Below, in pieces: positions 41,266 through 52,800 of a stretch of 64,000 nucleotides of DNA. A model generated the notes under the pieces. The model worked only from the letters and a program-made list of their open reading frames with translations. It had not been told where the DNA came from and ran no database searches. Source of the stretch: Xiphophorus maculatus (lineage: Eukaryota; Chordata; Actinopteri; Cyprinodontiformes; Poeciliidae); the NCBI RefSeq assembly GCF_002775205.1, contig NC_036447.1, forward strand, positions 25,464,501 through 25,528,500, given 5' to 3'. Numbering within the stretch: position 1 is the first letter of the stretch; each line of letters starts with the position of its first letter. The position numbers and the translations under genes were made by a program.

Positions 41266-41347
41266 GTGCTGAACCCCTCCTCCTCCTCCTCCTCCTCCTC
41301 TTCCTCCTCTTCCTCCTCCTTCTCCTCCTCCTACTCCTCCTCCTCGC
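41266..41347. repeat. (CTC)n pyrimidine tract
   Basis: About 80 bp of nearly pure CTC/TCC repeats with rare T or A interruptions, strand-asymmetric and mirror-like, so able in principle to form a triplex (H-DNA). It is intergenic. Confidence 0.9.
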
Positions 41348-41881
41348 GCCCCCCTCCACACTCCGCATGTCCGTCATCTCTGGTCAGTTCCCAGGCTCCA
41401 CGCAGCCTCTATCAGCGATCAGTGCTGGAGGGAACAGGCGCATGTGGCGGGCAGGAAACGGGAGCCTGATAAAACACTGTGGCCACTATCGCAGCGGGAG
41501 GACATTCCTCATCACAGAGCATGTGAAGGAGGGGTGTGGGGCGGGTAGGTGGGAATATCTGGTAGATGCTTCCTGTGTGAAGACTGCGCAAAAAAAACAA
41601 ACAAAACAAAAAAACAAAAAAAAAACTGTGGGCTTGTGGTCATCTGTGGCGCTCCCGGCGTCCATGAGAGCCTCTGGATCCATTTAGTGGTTTGAGTGGA
41701 GGAGATAAAGAGGTGGAGGTCAGGGAGAGGAGAGGGAGCTATGGGAGTCGGTGATGGCTGGATGTGTCATTCAGGATAACTTGATCACAGGAATGGTTGT
41801 AAACAGGTCGTGACCTCATCGTCCCCGGGGGCCCACTTCTCCGTTTGGCACCACGGATGAGTTAAGAAGAGGCTGAGTCAG

Positions 41882-41885
<4 letters not shown>

Positions 41886-41911
<26 letters not shown>
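41886..41911. repeat. (CA)n microsatellite
   Basis: Thirteen CA units, uninterrupted. Confidence 0.95.
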
Positions 41912-41912
<1 letters not shown>

Positions 41913-41939
41913 GGCCTCGGACCTTCTGGTACAGCGGCC

Positions 41940-42330
41940 GACTAAAGTACTCACACCGCTTGAACCTTTTCTCCATTTTGTCATGTTACAACTTTATATG
42001 ACTTTACTGAGCGTTTTGTTGTTGTTCAGGATTTTATGCAATATACTAGTATAGAATTGTGAAGTTGCGGGAATATAATAACATGGTTTTTGCAAACCTT
42101 TTACAAATAAAAGTCTGAAAAGATCTTTCATTTAACGTGTCTTACTATGAAACTCCTAACTTCCTCTACCAGATTAGTAAATTATTGTAGTCTTATGGGG
42201 AAACTAGCAGCTCACAAATCCTTGAAAACACCCTCCACACTCTGATACATGGCAGTGGCTGCATGGTCCTGTGGGGATAACATCCTTCAGCTGGGGCAAG
42301 CTGTTGAGACTTCCTAAAAAGTTAAGTCAG
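41940..42330 (+). mobile_element. Tc1/mariner-like relic (copy 1)
   Basis: Phrases such as CCATTTTGTCATGTTACAAC and GATACATGGCAGTGGCTGCAT...GTGGGGATAACATCCTTCAGCTGGGG match the layout of decayed Tc1-like sequence also seen at 44,750-45,930. No open frame remains. Confidence 0.5.
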
Positions 42331-42589
42331 AAAATGGGCTATGGTTCCTTAAACAGGAGACTGACTTGGATTATAAACTGAGCTAGACCGTAGTGTTTCA
42401 TAGGATTGACTTGGAATCATTAGCATTGAATATATTTGTTGTACTGAACCGATTTTTTCCTATTTCATATATATATTTCTGTTTATAAATCGCAACGTCT
42501 TAAGATGGCATTTGTTGTTGACTGATGCTATATACTGATAAGTCCCAAAACTATTCCAAAACCCTGGCAAATTTAAAGATTTTTTTTTT

Positions 42590-43040
42590 TTAGTCAAGTC
42601 AAACTTATTTGTACTGCGCATTTCATCAACAAGGCAGTACAAAGCGCTTTACATCACAGCAATGTAACAGTTACCAATCATGAAACAAGCAAACACTACA
42701 TTTTGTCAAATGCTATCATCAAACCCATCGGCCAGAATGCACATCAGTTATACGGATCAATGTGCCAGTTAAGTAACTGTATAGGAAGCTCTGTACAGAT
42801 ACTTAGCCTTGATTTAAAGGAAGTCGTCGTTTTGGCTGTTTTGCAGTTTTCTGGAAGTTTCTTCCAGACATCTGTGGCACAAAAATTGATTGCTACTTCT
42901 ACATGTTTGGTGATAAAAGCCTGACTTTGTAATGACCTTTATGTGCCTCTGAAGGTTCAGGTCTGAGTCCATTACCGCACCCAGATTTCGGGCCTTATCA
43001 CTAGTTTCTGGCTGCGGTAACTGAAGTTGTGGAATTGACT
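42590..43040. mobile_element. Dispersed LINE-tail-like repeat
   Basis: It begins with AGTCAAACTTATTTGTACTG and CAAAGCGCTTTACATCACAG, a common fish dispersed repeat, and continues through AGCCTGACTTTGTAATGACC and GAAGGTTCAGGTCTGAGTCC. It is non-coding. Confidence 0.5.
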
Positions 43041-44976
43041 TTTACTCAATCAGGACGTTTATTTCTGCAGTGAAATTTGATTGTAGTAAAATAAATATAT
43101 ATATTTAAAAAAAACCCACCAGAAATCATCAACGTCTTGGTTTCACGTGATATTTCAATTCCCTTGACGAACTAAATTTTGGATTTTCGTTAGCCTTAAG
43201 TTATAACTACCCCAAAGACCAGCAATAAATGGTATCCGGCTCTGTGAGCAATCAACCCGAGTTTCACTTGAACTTTTTTCTTTTCTACAAAGAAAGATCA
43301 AAGCATGTTTCACACAAAAAGACAGAAATATCTCGAAAAAAGTTTACTTTATTATTATCCAGGATGAAATGTCCTATCAAGTACAAAAGAGAGTCTCTTC
43401 AGAGTGGCCCGTCGGTTAAAAACATAGAGTGCTTTTTTATCTGCAGTTACGTTTCCTCGAGATACTACTTTTTTCTTTTTTTTTTTAAAAAAATGGATAA
43501 CTTTTCCGTCAGTCTGAATAAATAAAACAAGAAATGCAACGTCAATATAGAAGTTATGCCGACTTTTTGTTTTACAAAAAAGAAGAAAAAAAAAAAATCT
43601 GTACAAGTTTATCGTGCCACTCGACTGGATCAGAACCGATATGCTCACAATGTGCAGCACTTCTTATACAAAGGGCAATTTCACCTTAAGAACCGAGTCC
43701 ACTTCAAATAAAAGAGGAAAAAAAATACAGTTTAATTTACAGGAGATCTTGGTTGCTGGTTCAAATAGTCAAAAATAAAAGTTCTACTGCTCTAAAAATC
43801 TTTTCTCTCTACATATTTAGACAGCAATAATATACAATAGAGATTACAAACAGAAAATAAAGCACATCATCATCTTATAACAAAGTAACAAACATTCGGT
43901 TGAAAGACAAAGAGAAGGAGGCAGAAGCTACATCATCTCTCAACTCTGCTTCAAAAAATGTTGAGAGAAACCTCAGGGTTCAAAACAGAGGAAAAAAAAA
44001 AAGTTTCCGTCATTCTTTAACACATCTAAATCGAAAGACATCACTGCTCCCCAACTTTCTTCTCTTAAAAAACAAACAAACAAAAAAACGGACGAATCTC
44101 ACACACAAAAAAAGTTCCCAGATACGCCTGAAAAAACGCAGCTATAAAATGTTCATACAAAGACTCCACAGTCGGTCGTCGTTTGAGGTTTGACTCCCAG
44201 TCGCGCTGCCGCAGACCGCGACATAACTGAGCTGATGCTGAGTGGGGAAGTTCATTATCCAATTACTTTAACCAGACACACACACACACACAGAGAGAGA
44301 GAGAGTTGAGAGATGCATGTGAGCCAACCTGTCAGCTTCAGACACACAGCGTTGATGAGACTCTGTAATGGAGGGAGCTACAGTACTTTCAGCCTTTCAC
44401 ACAATTCATTTTCTCTAAATGGCCTCCTCCTTTCAAACACAGACAGTTTTTGACTTGCATTTCAGAGCATCGCATGGAAAAAAGGTCAAAAAAAGAAGAA
44501 GAAGAAAAAACAGGCCGGATGCGGTGGGTGGGATGATCTGTCCGCTGTCGTTTCCCTCTGGACAGTAACATGAAAGCATTTCAGCCTTCTGACAAAAACA
44601 CACACTCCGTCTATCAGACTGCTCTGATAGGGGCTGTGCTGTCAAACATTTGCATCGGGTTCATGCTTGATGCAAACCTGTGCCAACGTCAAACTAAAAC
44701 ACTTGAAGAAATAACAGTATAATCCTGTGTAGTTGTCAAACTACACAATGCCTTGCAACAGTATTTATACCCCCTTTTTTCAGCTTTTGTCACATTACAA
44801 AACCAAACCTCAGTGCGTTTTATCTGGATTTCTTTGAACAGATCAACTTGATAATTGTCATGCCCCTTTTTTTTTTTTTTTACCCAATTTACTTTGGGCC
44901 TCTCTCAACTGCTAATGGTTCATGAAAACGCTACGTGTGGAGAAAAAGAACTAAACTCTGCAGATACTCTGACCTA
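43041..44976. other. Intergenic, nothing recognised
   Basis: AT-rich, with long A and T runs and a CA/GA microsatellite at 44,275-44,305. It could include distal 3'UTR of bptf, but no signal decides this. Confidence 0.45.
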
Positions 44977-45535
44977 GGGCTCTGCAATGTGGCTTAAAAA
45001 TGAAATAAACTTTTTCTTTTTAATACCAAATTCAATTTTGATCAAATTTGTTCCCTCTCGTGATCTTGACGCGGCGCTCAGGATGATGGCAGCAAATGTC
45101 ACGGTCGGACAGCGTGGAGCTGGGCGGGTTGTCCCGTCAGACCGTCAGTTCCCAAAACCACACTGACGGTTTTCACACACACACAAAGAAAACCTTGTAA
45201 AGGCCTACATGGGGTGAGTGTGACCCCGCTGGACAGAGTAAATGACCCCACATCTTAAAGCTGGAGGTGGGTTAACATTTTCTTTTACAAATGACAGAAA
45301 TAAAACAGTTTTCATTAAGATATTTTCTATCATTCAATCTGTTAAATGACCTGAATTCAAAGTCCAAGTAAATAGAATCTGTAAAGCAGGCTTGTAAAAA
45401 GAGATTGCAGTTCTTGGGTGGGCTTACATCACTCTGGAAACTCAAGGAGTGCATAGTTGGAATTAAAAATCAAACAAAAATAAAAAGATTAAATCTTCAA
45501 AAACGGAAACTTTCAGTTTACTGATAAAATCCATC
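44977..45535. mobile_element. AGGGCT..TGGCTTAAAA repeat, copy 1
   Basis: Begins AGGGCTCTGCAATGTGGC and shares with the bptf-intron copy (52,633-53,280) both its opening and the later phrase GACCTGAATTCAAAG(T/C)CCAA. It is a non-autonomous hAT-like element by its opening, and non-coding. Confidence 0.5.
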
Positions 45536-45539
45536 GTCC

Positions 45540-45910
45540 TGTCCTACCATCCATATGACGACACACAGTGATGGCACCATTATGCTGTGGTCTTTATGGC
45601 TTTCTTTAGCAGGGACAGCCAAGTTAAAAAAGAACTGCAGAAAACTTTAGGGTGTTGAGGTTCACCTTGAGGTAGAACAAGAACTCTTAACATACAGCTA
45701 AGTGTGATTGCAGCCTAGTCAAAGTCCAGACCTAAAGCCAACAGAAAATCTGTGGGAAAACATGAAAACCTTTTCAGACAATTTTCATCCAATATAACAA
45801 AGCTGGATCTGCTTTGCCAGGACAAACTGGTAAAACAAAACTTCAAGTTATTCATACAGATGGCTTTTCAGATTATTATTTATTAAACCCAGAAGTTTAT
45901 TTTGGAGAGG
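45540..45910 (+). mobile_element. Tc1/mariner-like transposase relic (copy 2)
   Basis: Plus-strand translation at about 45,717-45,758 reads SQSPDLKPTENLWE, the Tc1 signature around the last catalytic residues (SPDLNPIENLW). Upstream, CATTATGCTGTGGTC...TAGCAGGGACAG also follows the Tc1 order. It is broken by stops and indels. Confidence 0.75.
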
Positions 45911-46126
45911 AAATGCAACCAGCATGAAAATGTAAATAAATGGAAAAAATATATAACATTTTTGTTTTTGTTCACTTTTTATTTGCAAAAAAAAAAATAA
46001 TAATCTTCCCAGTTATCAGTGGAGCTCATTTTAATGGAATTAAAAATGAAGACACATATTATAATTGCTGACCAGGTTTTTGTACGTCTGAAGGTCTTTG
46101 GTGACGAAAACTGCTTTAAACCCAAA

Positions 46127-46324
46127 ACTTTTATTTTTTAAAGGTTTTATTGGCTCTAGTGGCCTTTATTTGATAGTTAATTGACAGGAAAGTTGGTAAT
46201 GAGAGAACGAAAAGACATGTGGCAAAGGTCGCCAGGCCGGGAATCGAACCTGCGACGACCACGTCAAGGACTAAGGCCTCCCATATATGGGTTGTGCTTA
46301 ACCCCTGCGCCACCACAGCACACC
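46127..46324 (-). mobile_element. tRNA-derived SINE with 13-bp target duplication
   Basis: Same family as the 9.6 kb copy, on the minus strand, with box B at about 46,237-46,250 and the body facing left. CTTTAAACCCAAA occurs at 46,114-46,126 and 46,325-46,337 as a perfect target duplication. It lies just downstream of the bptf stop and may fall within the bptf 3'UTR. Confidence 0.88.
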
Positions 46325-46801
46325 CTTTAAACCCAAACCTACAAGGCGTGTGAATAACTTTTTCAACGGTTTGGTTTCCGGTCACGACGATGTGCTTCAT
46401 TATGTTGGTCTGTTGCGTAAAATCCCAACAGAATCTGCAGACGTGACCAAACTCTCAAAAACGGGGGTAGAAATACTTTTGGTAGGCTCTGTTAAATGAA
46501 CTCGAGTTAAAAGAATCGTGATCCGACACCGTGAACCCATCCGACCGACTGAGTCACCCAGAAGGAATCTGTGAGGTTAGGCGGCCATTCCGCATCCAAT
46601 CATCTTAATTTCAGCCATCATCTTGTCTCCTTCATTCCCATCTTCCTTCTTGTACGCTGGAGGGAATGTGGATGTGTAAAGCGCCGTCAGGTGGCGGACG
46701 GCGGGGCCGGAGCGACACCGATAGGCGGGGGAGGGGTCCGCTGACAACACGTCCTAACCAATCAGAGATGCGACTTTTGACACTGGGATTTTAAGCAGAA
46801 G

Positions 46802-46838
46802 CTAAGATGCGGCTGACTGTAGCTTGTTGTTATGTGAC
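46802..46838 (-). CDS. bptf: bptf last coding exon (11 codons and stop)
   Basis: The acceptor TTTCTTCAG precedes G-TCA-CAT-AAC-AAC-AAG, which completes Arg and encodes [11 protein letters not shown] then TAG. It is separated from the bromodomain exon by a 1.9 kb intron. The 3'UTR continues left. Its end is not fixed, since several AATAAA sites occur (for example near 45,887) and none is decisive. Confidence 0.9.
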
Positions 46839-49800
46839 CTGAAGAAACAGGAGGAAGAAAACGGTTGGAAAACTTCCTTCTTTTTGTTTTTTTTTTTTAT
46901 TAAAAGCTTTACAATATATGACAAAATATGACTAGAGTAGGATACAAAAAAAAAAAACAAACAACAAAGTATCGGATGCCAGTGGGTCAGACATTTTGAC
47001 AGACCAAGCAGCCATGTTGGTTAAAAGTCACTGAAATGTACGACAAGATGTCTGCCCAGCTTATTTATGTACAACTTATCTAACCCCCTCGCCGAGAACA
47101 CCAAGCTGAGCTTATTCAGAATAGGAACGCTAACCTAGACTTTTCTCTGTCCTATTTTTTTTTTTTTTTTTACACTTTCTATCATTATTTTCATTAGAAC
47201 ATAAAAATAGTCCTTCACAAAACGATACATTATAAACATAAAATAATACATGAGAACAGCCAATAAAAAGAAACTAAGGGTGCATGCTTTTGTTTTCTTG
47301 TTGTTAAATGAGGTAAACATGTTCTGCTGACGTCAAATTAAAAATATAAATTATACGTCTGATTTCACAACCGAAACCTGAATTTTATTCTTCCAAGCAT
47401 AAAGTAAGAGGAAAGAAAACGAAAGTGAGCTTTTACATTTTTGCCTCGTTTCCAGCTAAACATAATTTTTTTTAAAAAGTGAGTGTGTAAAAAAATACAT
47501 TTTCCTTTGGAGGCTCTGTGCTACCAACATGGCTGCAGCTATTAAACCTTAGAAAAATTCTTACTTTCGCTTTTATTTACTTTGAAAATAAGAAAAAAAA
47601 AAACCCCACACACCTAATGTGTGGTTTATTATAAGCACTTTTTTAAAAAAAAAAACAAACAAAAACAACAAAACAACGTTTTAATGCCGTTTTAAACACG
47701 TAAAAACAGCAAAATCCAGGATAGAAAATGAAAATATTTTTGTTTAAGAGTGACCCCGGCACCCAGGAGTCTGACATCACAATCTGCAAAAAAGAGAGAG
47801 AAAGAATGGATGGGAGTCAATACATGCGGGTGAAGTACGTCAGCATTCAGAGCACAGAGAAGCTGAATGAAAACTGGCTTGAAAAAAAAATAAAAAAATA
47901 AAGAGACAAAACCCAAGTGATGTGAATGAAATGATGGTAGTATCTGCTGCTTTGAGTGGACAGGAGTTAAATGGACCCTCAAATGTGTTAGTGCACAGTG
48001 CGAGAGGAAAACTCTTTTGTACATACTTATAAAACGTCCAAATTCTGTCCTGGGTGTTAAGAAAATAATTGAGGAGATAAAAAAACAACACAAAACCCCT
48101 AAAGGTCACATATTTGATAAAATATCAAACTTAAGTATCATATTGGTATCGGCGATACTGGCCATGTATTTCCTTGGTATTGTATCGATACCAAATATCG
48201 CACATCTCCACTGACCCGTTTTTCTTTAGTCAAAGAAGCCGGCAGCGAGTTTTGAAAGGTGAAAACTGAGTGTTCACTTGCTTTGAGTTCCACAAAACAA
48301 CATATAGAAGAAGAAAATGCAGCATCATTAGATAGTAAAAGTTGAAGGTTGTTAGGAGTAAGTAACAAAAATCTCACTGAAGCCTTAAAAAAAAAAAAGC
48401 TAATTGAGTGAAACCTGTTCTGGGTAAGAGACAAAGCAGATGGATTGAGCAGCACAAACTTATTATTCCTAAAAACTGAGGTGCGTTTTGGAGAACTGAC
48501 ACACAGGAATGTTCTGAGTGAGCATGCGCCTCCAGTGACGTCATAAACCAGGGGGAAATGAACAATTTTAAAGGAAAAGAAAAACAACAAAAGAGATGGT
48601 TTGAAGATATCAAGGAGAAGAGGTACGAGCTAAAATCGTTTCAGAAACAAAGTCATCCTTCTATCTGACATAACTCCACTGCCCTCATCAGACCTTCTTG
48701 CTGCCTCTTCACAGCCCGGCTTTTCTCACCTGCTGGCTTTGAAGCCTTTGAGCTTCTGGACGAAGAAGTTCTCCAGAACCTCGGCACACTGGTAAAACGG
48801 CGAGTCGCTGGGGTTGTAGTACCGGCAGTTGTCGAAGATTTTGGTCATGTCTGCTACGAACTCGGTCAGCTTGACGTACTCCCGCTTGTGTAACCTCTCC
48901 TCCATGGTGGACAGGTCTGAGGGGAAAGGTTTGACGGGACAGTTGAGACACTGAACTGCTCACGACAGGGAAGAGCTGTCACGTTGTAATTGGACGCAGC
49001 AGATTGATAGTCAGGTTTCGCAGTAAGTCGTGCTATGATTCGAATCCTCCGATTAGGCGGTGGATGAAGAATGCTAAACCTCTGCCAGAGCTGACCTCGA
49101 GCGTCTCCGGGGCGTCCAGATGAGTCGCTGACATATTACCTATTTATCATTCCTGAGGGGAGCGTCGTTTCTGCAGCAGACAACGTCAAAACCAAACCGC
49201 AGGAATGTTTGAAAACGCAGGAAGTTACCAGAGCTTCCACCGAAAAGAAGCTGTCAGTGTTGGGAAGCTTGTTTAATCAATTTATAGAGCGATAAGGAAG
49301 GAGAATAGAAAACAGAAGAGGCTTCAGGTAATCTGCTAGAGAAGGGTCCAAACAAACACATCTAACTTTTTCCCTAACTCCCCCTTCCATTCAGCTGACC
49401 ACTGGCAACGTTTCAAAGACCTCCTTTTACTTCTTTTTCCCCCCTCCGTCGTCTGATTTCATGCTGAACCCCATCCATAAATTACCAACAGCTTCAGCCG
49501 CGGCGGCTACAAGATCGCTTTTATGTTGCATTTGTTTTGAAAGCAGCGGACGGACAGGAGTTTTCCAGGACCGGGCCGACACATAGCAGAGTGCGGTTCC
49601 GCGGGGAGGCCGCGGCGGGGCCCGGAGAGACGCTCATTAACAGTTTGTTTGGATGGAGGTTCAAAAAAAAAAAGCCCTCTTCCTCCCCCCTAAACCCTAT
49701 GCCGTTGACGCAAGTCACCGTTTACATGGTCGGTTTGATCTGAGTTGGAGGGCTTCCTTCAGACGGCTGGCGCTCTGAAAGCTACAGATACAGAGCGTGG

Positions 49801-52800
49801 GTGTTGCTTCCAGAGATTACAGTAATTATGGAATAAAAACAGCAGAAACCGCCGCATCAAGCAACCCGCTCTCATAAACATGTAGTCGAAATTCGGTGGC
49901 GGCCGCTTTTTTCTTTCTGCAACACAAATGCACGACGCGCTTGCAAGTACAAAAAACCAGATCGCAGAGTCATGCAAAGACAAAACGTGGAAGCAGCTCG
50001 AGAATCTTAGGCGTGATGAACGTCTGCTCCCATATTCACGTCATAAAATACAAGAATTTCATCTATTCTAAAAAGGGGAGGGATTTATTTTTTAATTTTT
50101 TGGAGAAATTCAATACTGACTCATTTGTAAGATTTATTTTGCAGCGGGAAACTGCCACCATAGCTTTAATGACTTTACTTACAAACATATTCATTGAAGT
50201 TTAATTGAAGGATTCATTACAATTGTTAATAACAAATGGTTTTTATTGTGTCGCCTCACATTTCTTGATTAAAGCCACTGCAGTACTTTGCAGAAGTATT
50301 TGAATTGCCTGAATTTCTTTTCGCTACAACAACAAACTACCTGTATTGTCCATTTTATTGGTAAATGTGAAGCAGAAGGAAAATTATACATGGTTTTCAG
50401 TGAAAAACACGTTTTCTGAGGAGTTTGATGTACATCTATGTTCACTTGGCAGTGCACCAATTACAGTTTTTAGTTGACAACGATCTTTAAAAAGCCTAAC
50501 TTGCCAATTCTGATTTTGGCTGATGCCAATTTGGGCTTAAACCAAAAAAGAAATGTTGAGTAATTTCAATTAAGTAGCACAAAACAATCTTAATCTGGAC
50601 CAAATTTTCAACACTCACCCATTGGTTCCTTGATGACTTTGTAGTAGTCAGGGGCGTCATTGGTATCTACTGGTTCCAGGAAGGGCCAAGCCATTTTATG
50701 TGCCTGCAGAGGAACGAGAGACAAAAAAAACGAAGAGGGGAAGATGCTTGAGAAACTGAAACCAAAGAAAAACAAACGGCTCCGTGAAAATTGCACTGAA
50801 AGCAGGTGGGTCAACACAGATGTTCTACTCCAGCCTCTCTTTCTTTCTTTCTTTCCCCATTTCTCCTTCACAGAGAGACAAAAAGGAGAGCAGGCGGGGG
50901 AAAAAGGGACAAGAAGAAACGAAAACACAGAGGCTCGGCACATGTCCAAATAGGAGAGGCCGACCCTTCAGATAAGATGGACACCAAGGACTTTTGTTTT
51001 CTGCTCTGGGGCTTCGAGGAGCTGTCAGTGTAGGTCAGCTGATCGTTAAACTGCAGCTGATGTGTTTGTGCGTCGGTAATGTGGAGTAAATCTACTTTAC
51101 CCAGCTAGACTACATCCAGACCAATCACCAACACCGGGCAGCAACTCTGTTCACCTGTAAGGAGCGCAGTATCCGTCGCAGGCCTTCATAGTCCTTGTCG
51201 GTCAGCGGGGTGAAGACCGTCATGGCGTCCTCGGTGGATTGACACTGCGGACACACGTACTCATCGATGTGGTTCGCCTCGCTCTGCAGGATGCCCACAC
51301 AGCGACCGTGGTACCAGTTCTGACATCGGTCGCAGCCGATGTAAAACCTGGGAAGGTTAAAAAAAAAAAACTTGGTACTTAAGACATGTCTTCCTTCACA
51401 ATTATGCATCACTTTGTGTGAATTTATATATATGTGTGTATACATATTCACGTTGAAATTTGTGGTTGTAACACAAGAAGACATGGAAAAGTTCAAAAGG
51501 TGCGAATACTTTTGTGAGCTACTGTCTATTATGACGTTATTCTTGAGAATGTTTCAGAGTGTAAACTTAAAGTTAATGTTTAAACTCTTTCCTAAATGAC
51601 ATGCATGTAGGGCTGAAACGATTGATTGATTGATTGTGATTAATTGACTAAATCAACTGATTTAGTTATCGATTAATCGTTAACTCAAGTAAACAAACTA
51701 AAAAAAAATTGTCATTTGCTGAAAAAAAAAATATTCAAAGCTGTAATTATATCAAAACTGTACAAAATAAAAATAATCTATTCTTGTCTGGAAATAAGTC
51801 CAAGTGACATAATTTTAGCTTCACTTGGATCAACTTCACTAAAAGATTACTGTTATTGATATAGCATTTTAAGTACTAAACTGTTTATTGTTTGATTCAA
51901 AAAAGGGTATTTGTTTGTGTATTTGCATCAATTAATGTATTTCTACAATTGTGTAAAAAGGTCTAAGTGGCTGAATGAAAAATCGTCAGAAAACAGCAAT
52001 AAAAACAAAAGATCAGATTAAAATGATTAATCAGCAGTTATCAATTATTCGCCAGAGTGGTCGACTAATCGCCAGAATGATTGATTAATCGTCAGGATAA
52101 TAGGCCCTTAAACATGTATATTTCTTCTGGTTGGTTATTTTCAAATACCAAAACCTGTGTCAACAGATGGCTCATGTTGATACACACACACACACACACA
52201 CGTGTATGTATGCACACACTCCTCCTTACTGGGACTCATCGTAAGGCGTCTGACAGATGCAGTAGAGCTCCTCCGTGCTGCTCTCTTGGCCCCGCTTACA
52301 CTCCACGCAGATGTAGTCGTCCATCTTTTTGGCCTCCTTCTCCGTGATGCCCACACAGTCACCGTGATACCAGTTGGTACAAAGGTCGCAGCCGATATAA
52401 AACCTGTGGAGAGAGGGGAGAACAATGATTTTAGAGTACTCCTCTAAAATATTTGCAGATTTAAAAGCTAACTACAACTAAATCTCAAGGCTGAAATTGT
52501 AAAGTAAGGTTGCATTTTGTAGCAAATAGATCTAATGCCGCGTAGATATTTATAATGCATTGAAATTAAATTACTTTAATCCTCACATCAGCACTTTATC
52601 ATTTCAACTCAGTATTGTCACTAAATATTCAATAGGGCTGACATGGCTTAAAAGTAAACTTTTTCAAACCAGATCTGATTTCCGATTTTAATCAAATTTT
52701 TTCTAAAAAGGAAATTAAAAATGACAAATAATTTTATGAAACATTGGCTTTTATTTCAATGATCCCTTAAGTGAATGTACCACGGAGCACTAGGGCTACA

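Noticed and set aside
44065..44262. 65-codon minus-strand ORF in the 44 kb region
   Set aside because: No homologue or splice signals. Sits among homopolymers in intergenic or distal 3'UTR sequence.
46580..46680. Minus-strand frame reading AYKKEDGNEGDKMMAEIKM after an AG, looking like an exon
   Set aside because: It lies downstream of the bptf stop, its phase does not fit the bptf donor, and no homologue is recognised. Most likely 3'UTR.
47777..47783. Alternative bptf last exon (Arg-Leu-stop) after a good polypyrimidine acceptor
   Set aside because: The exon at 46,802-46,838 encodes the conserved [11 protein letters not shown] terminus in the right phase, so it was preferred. The other site is kept only as a possible isoform.
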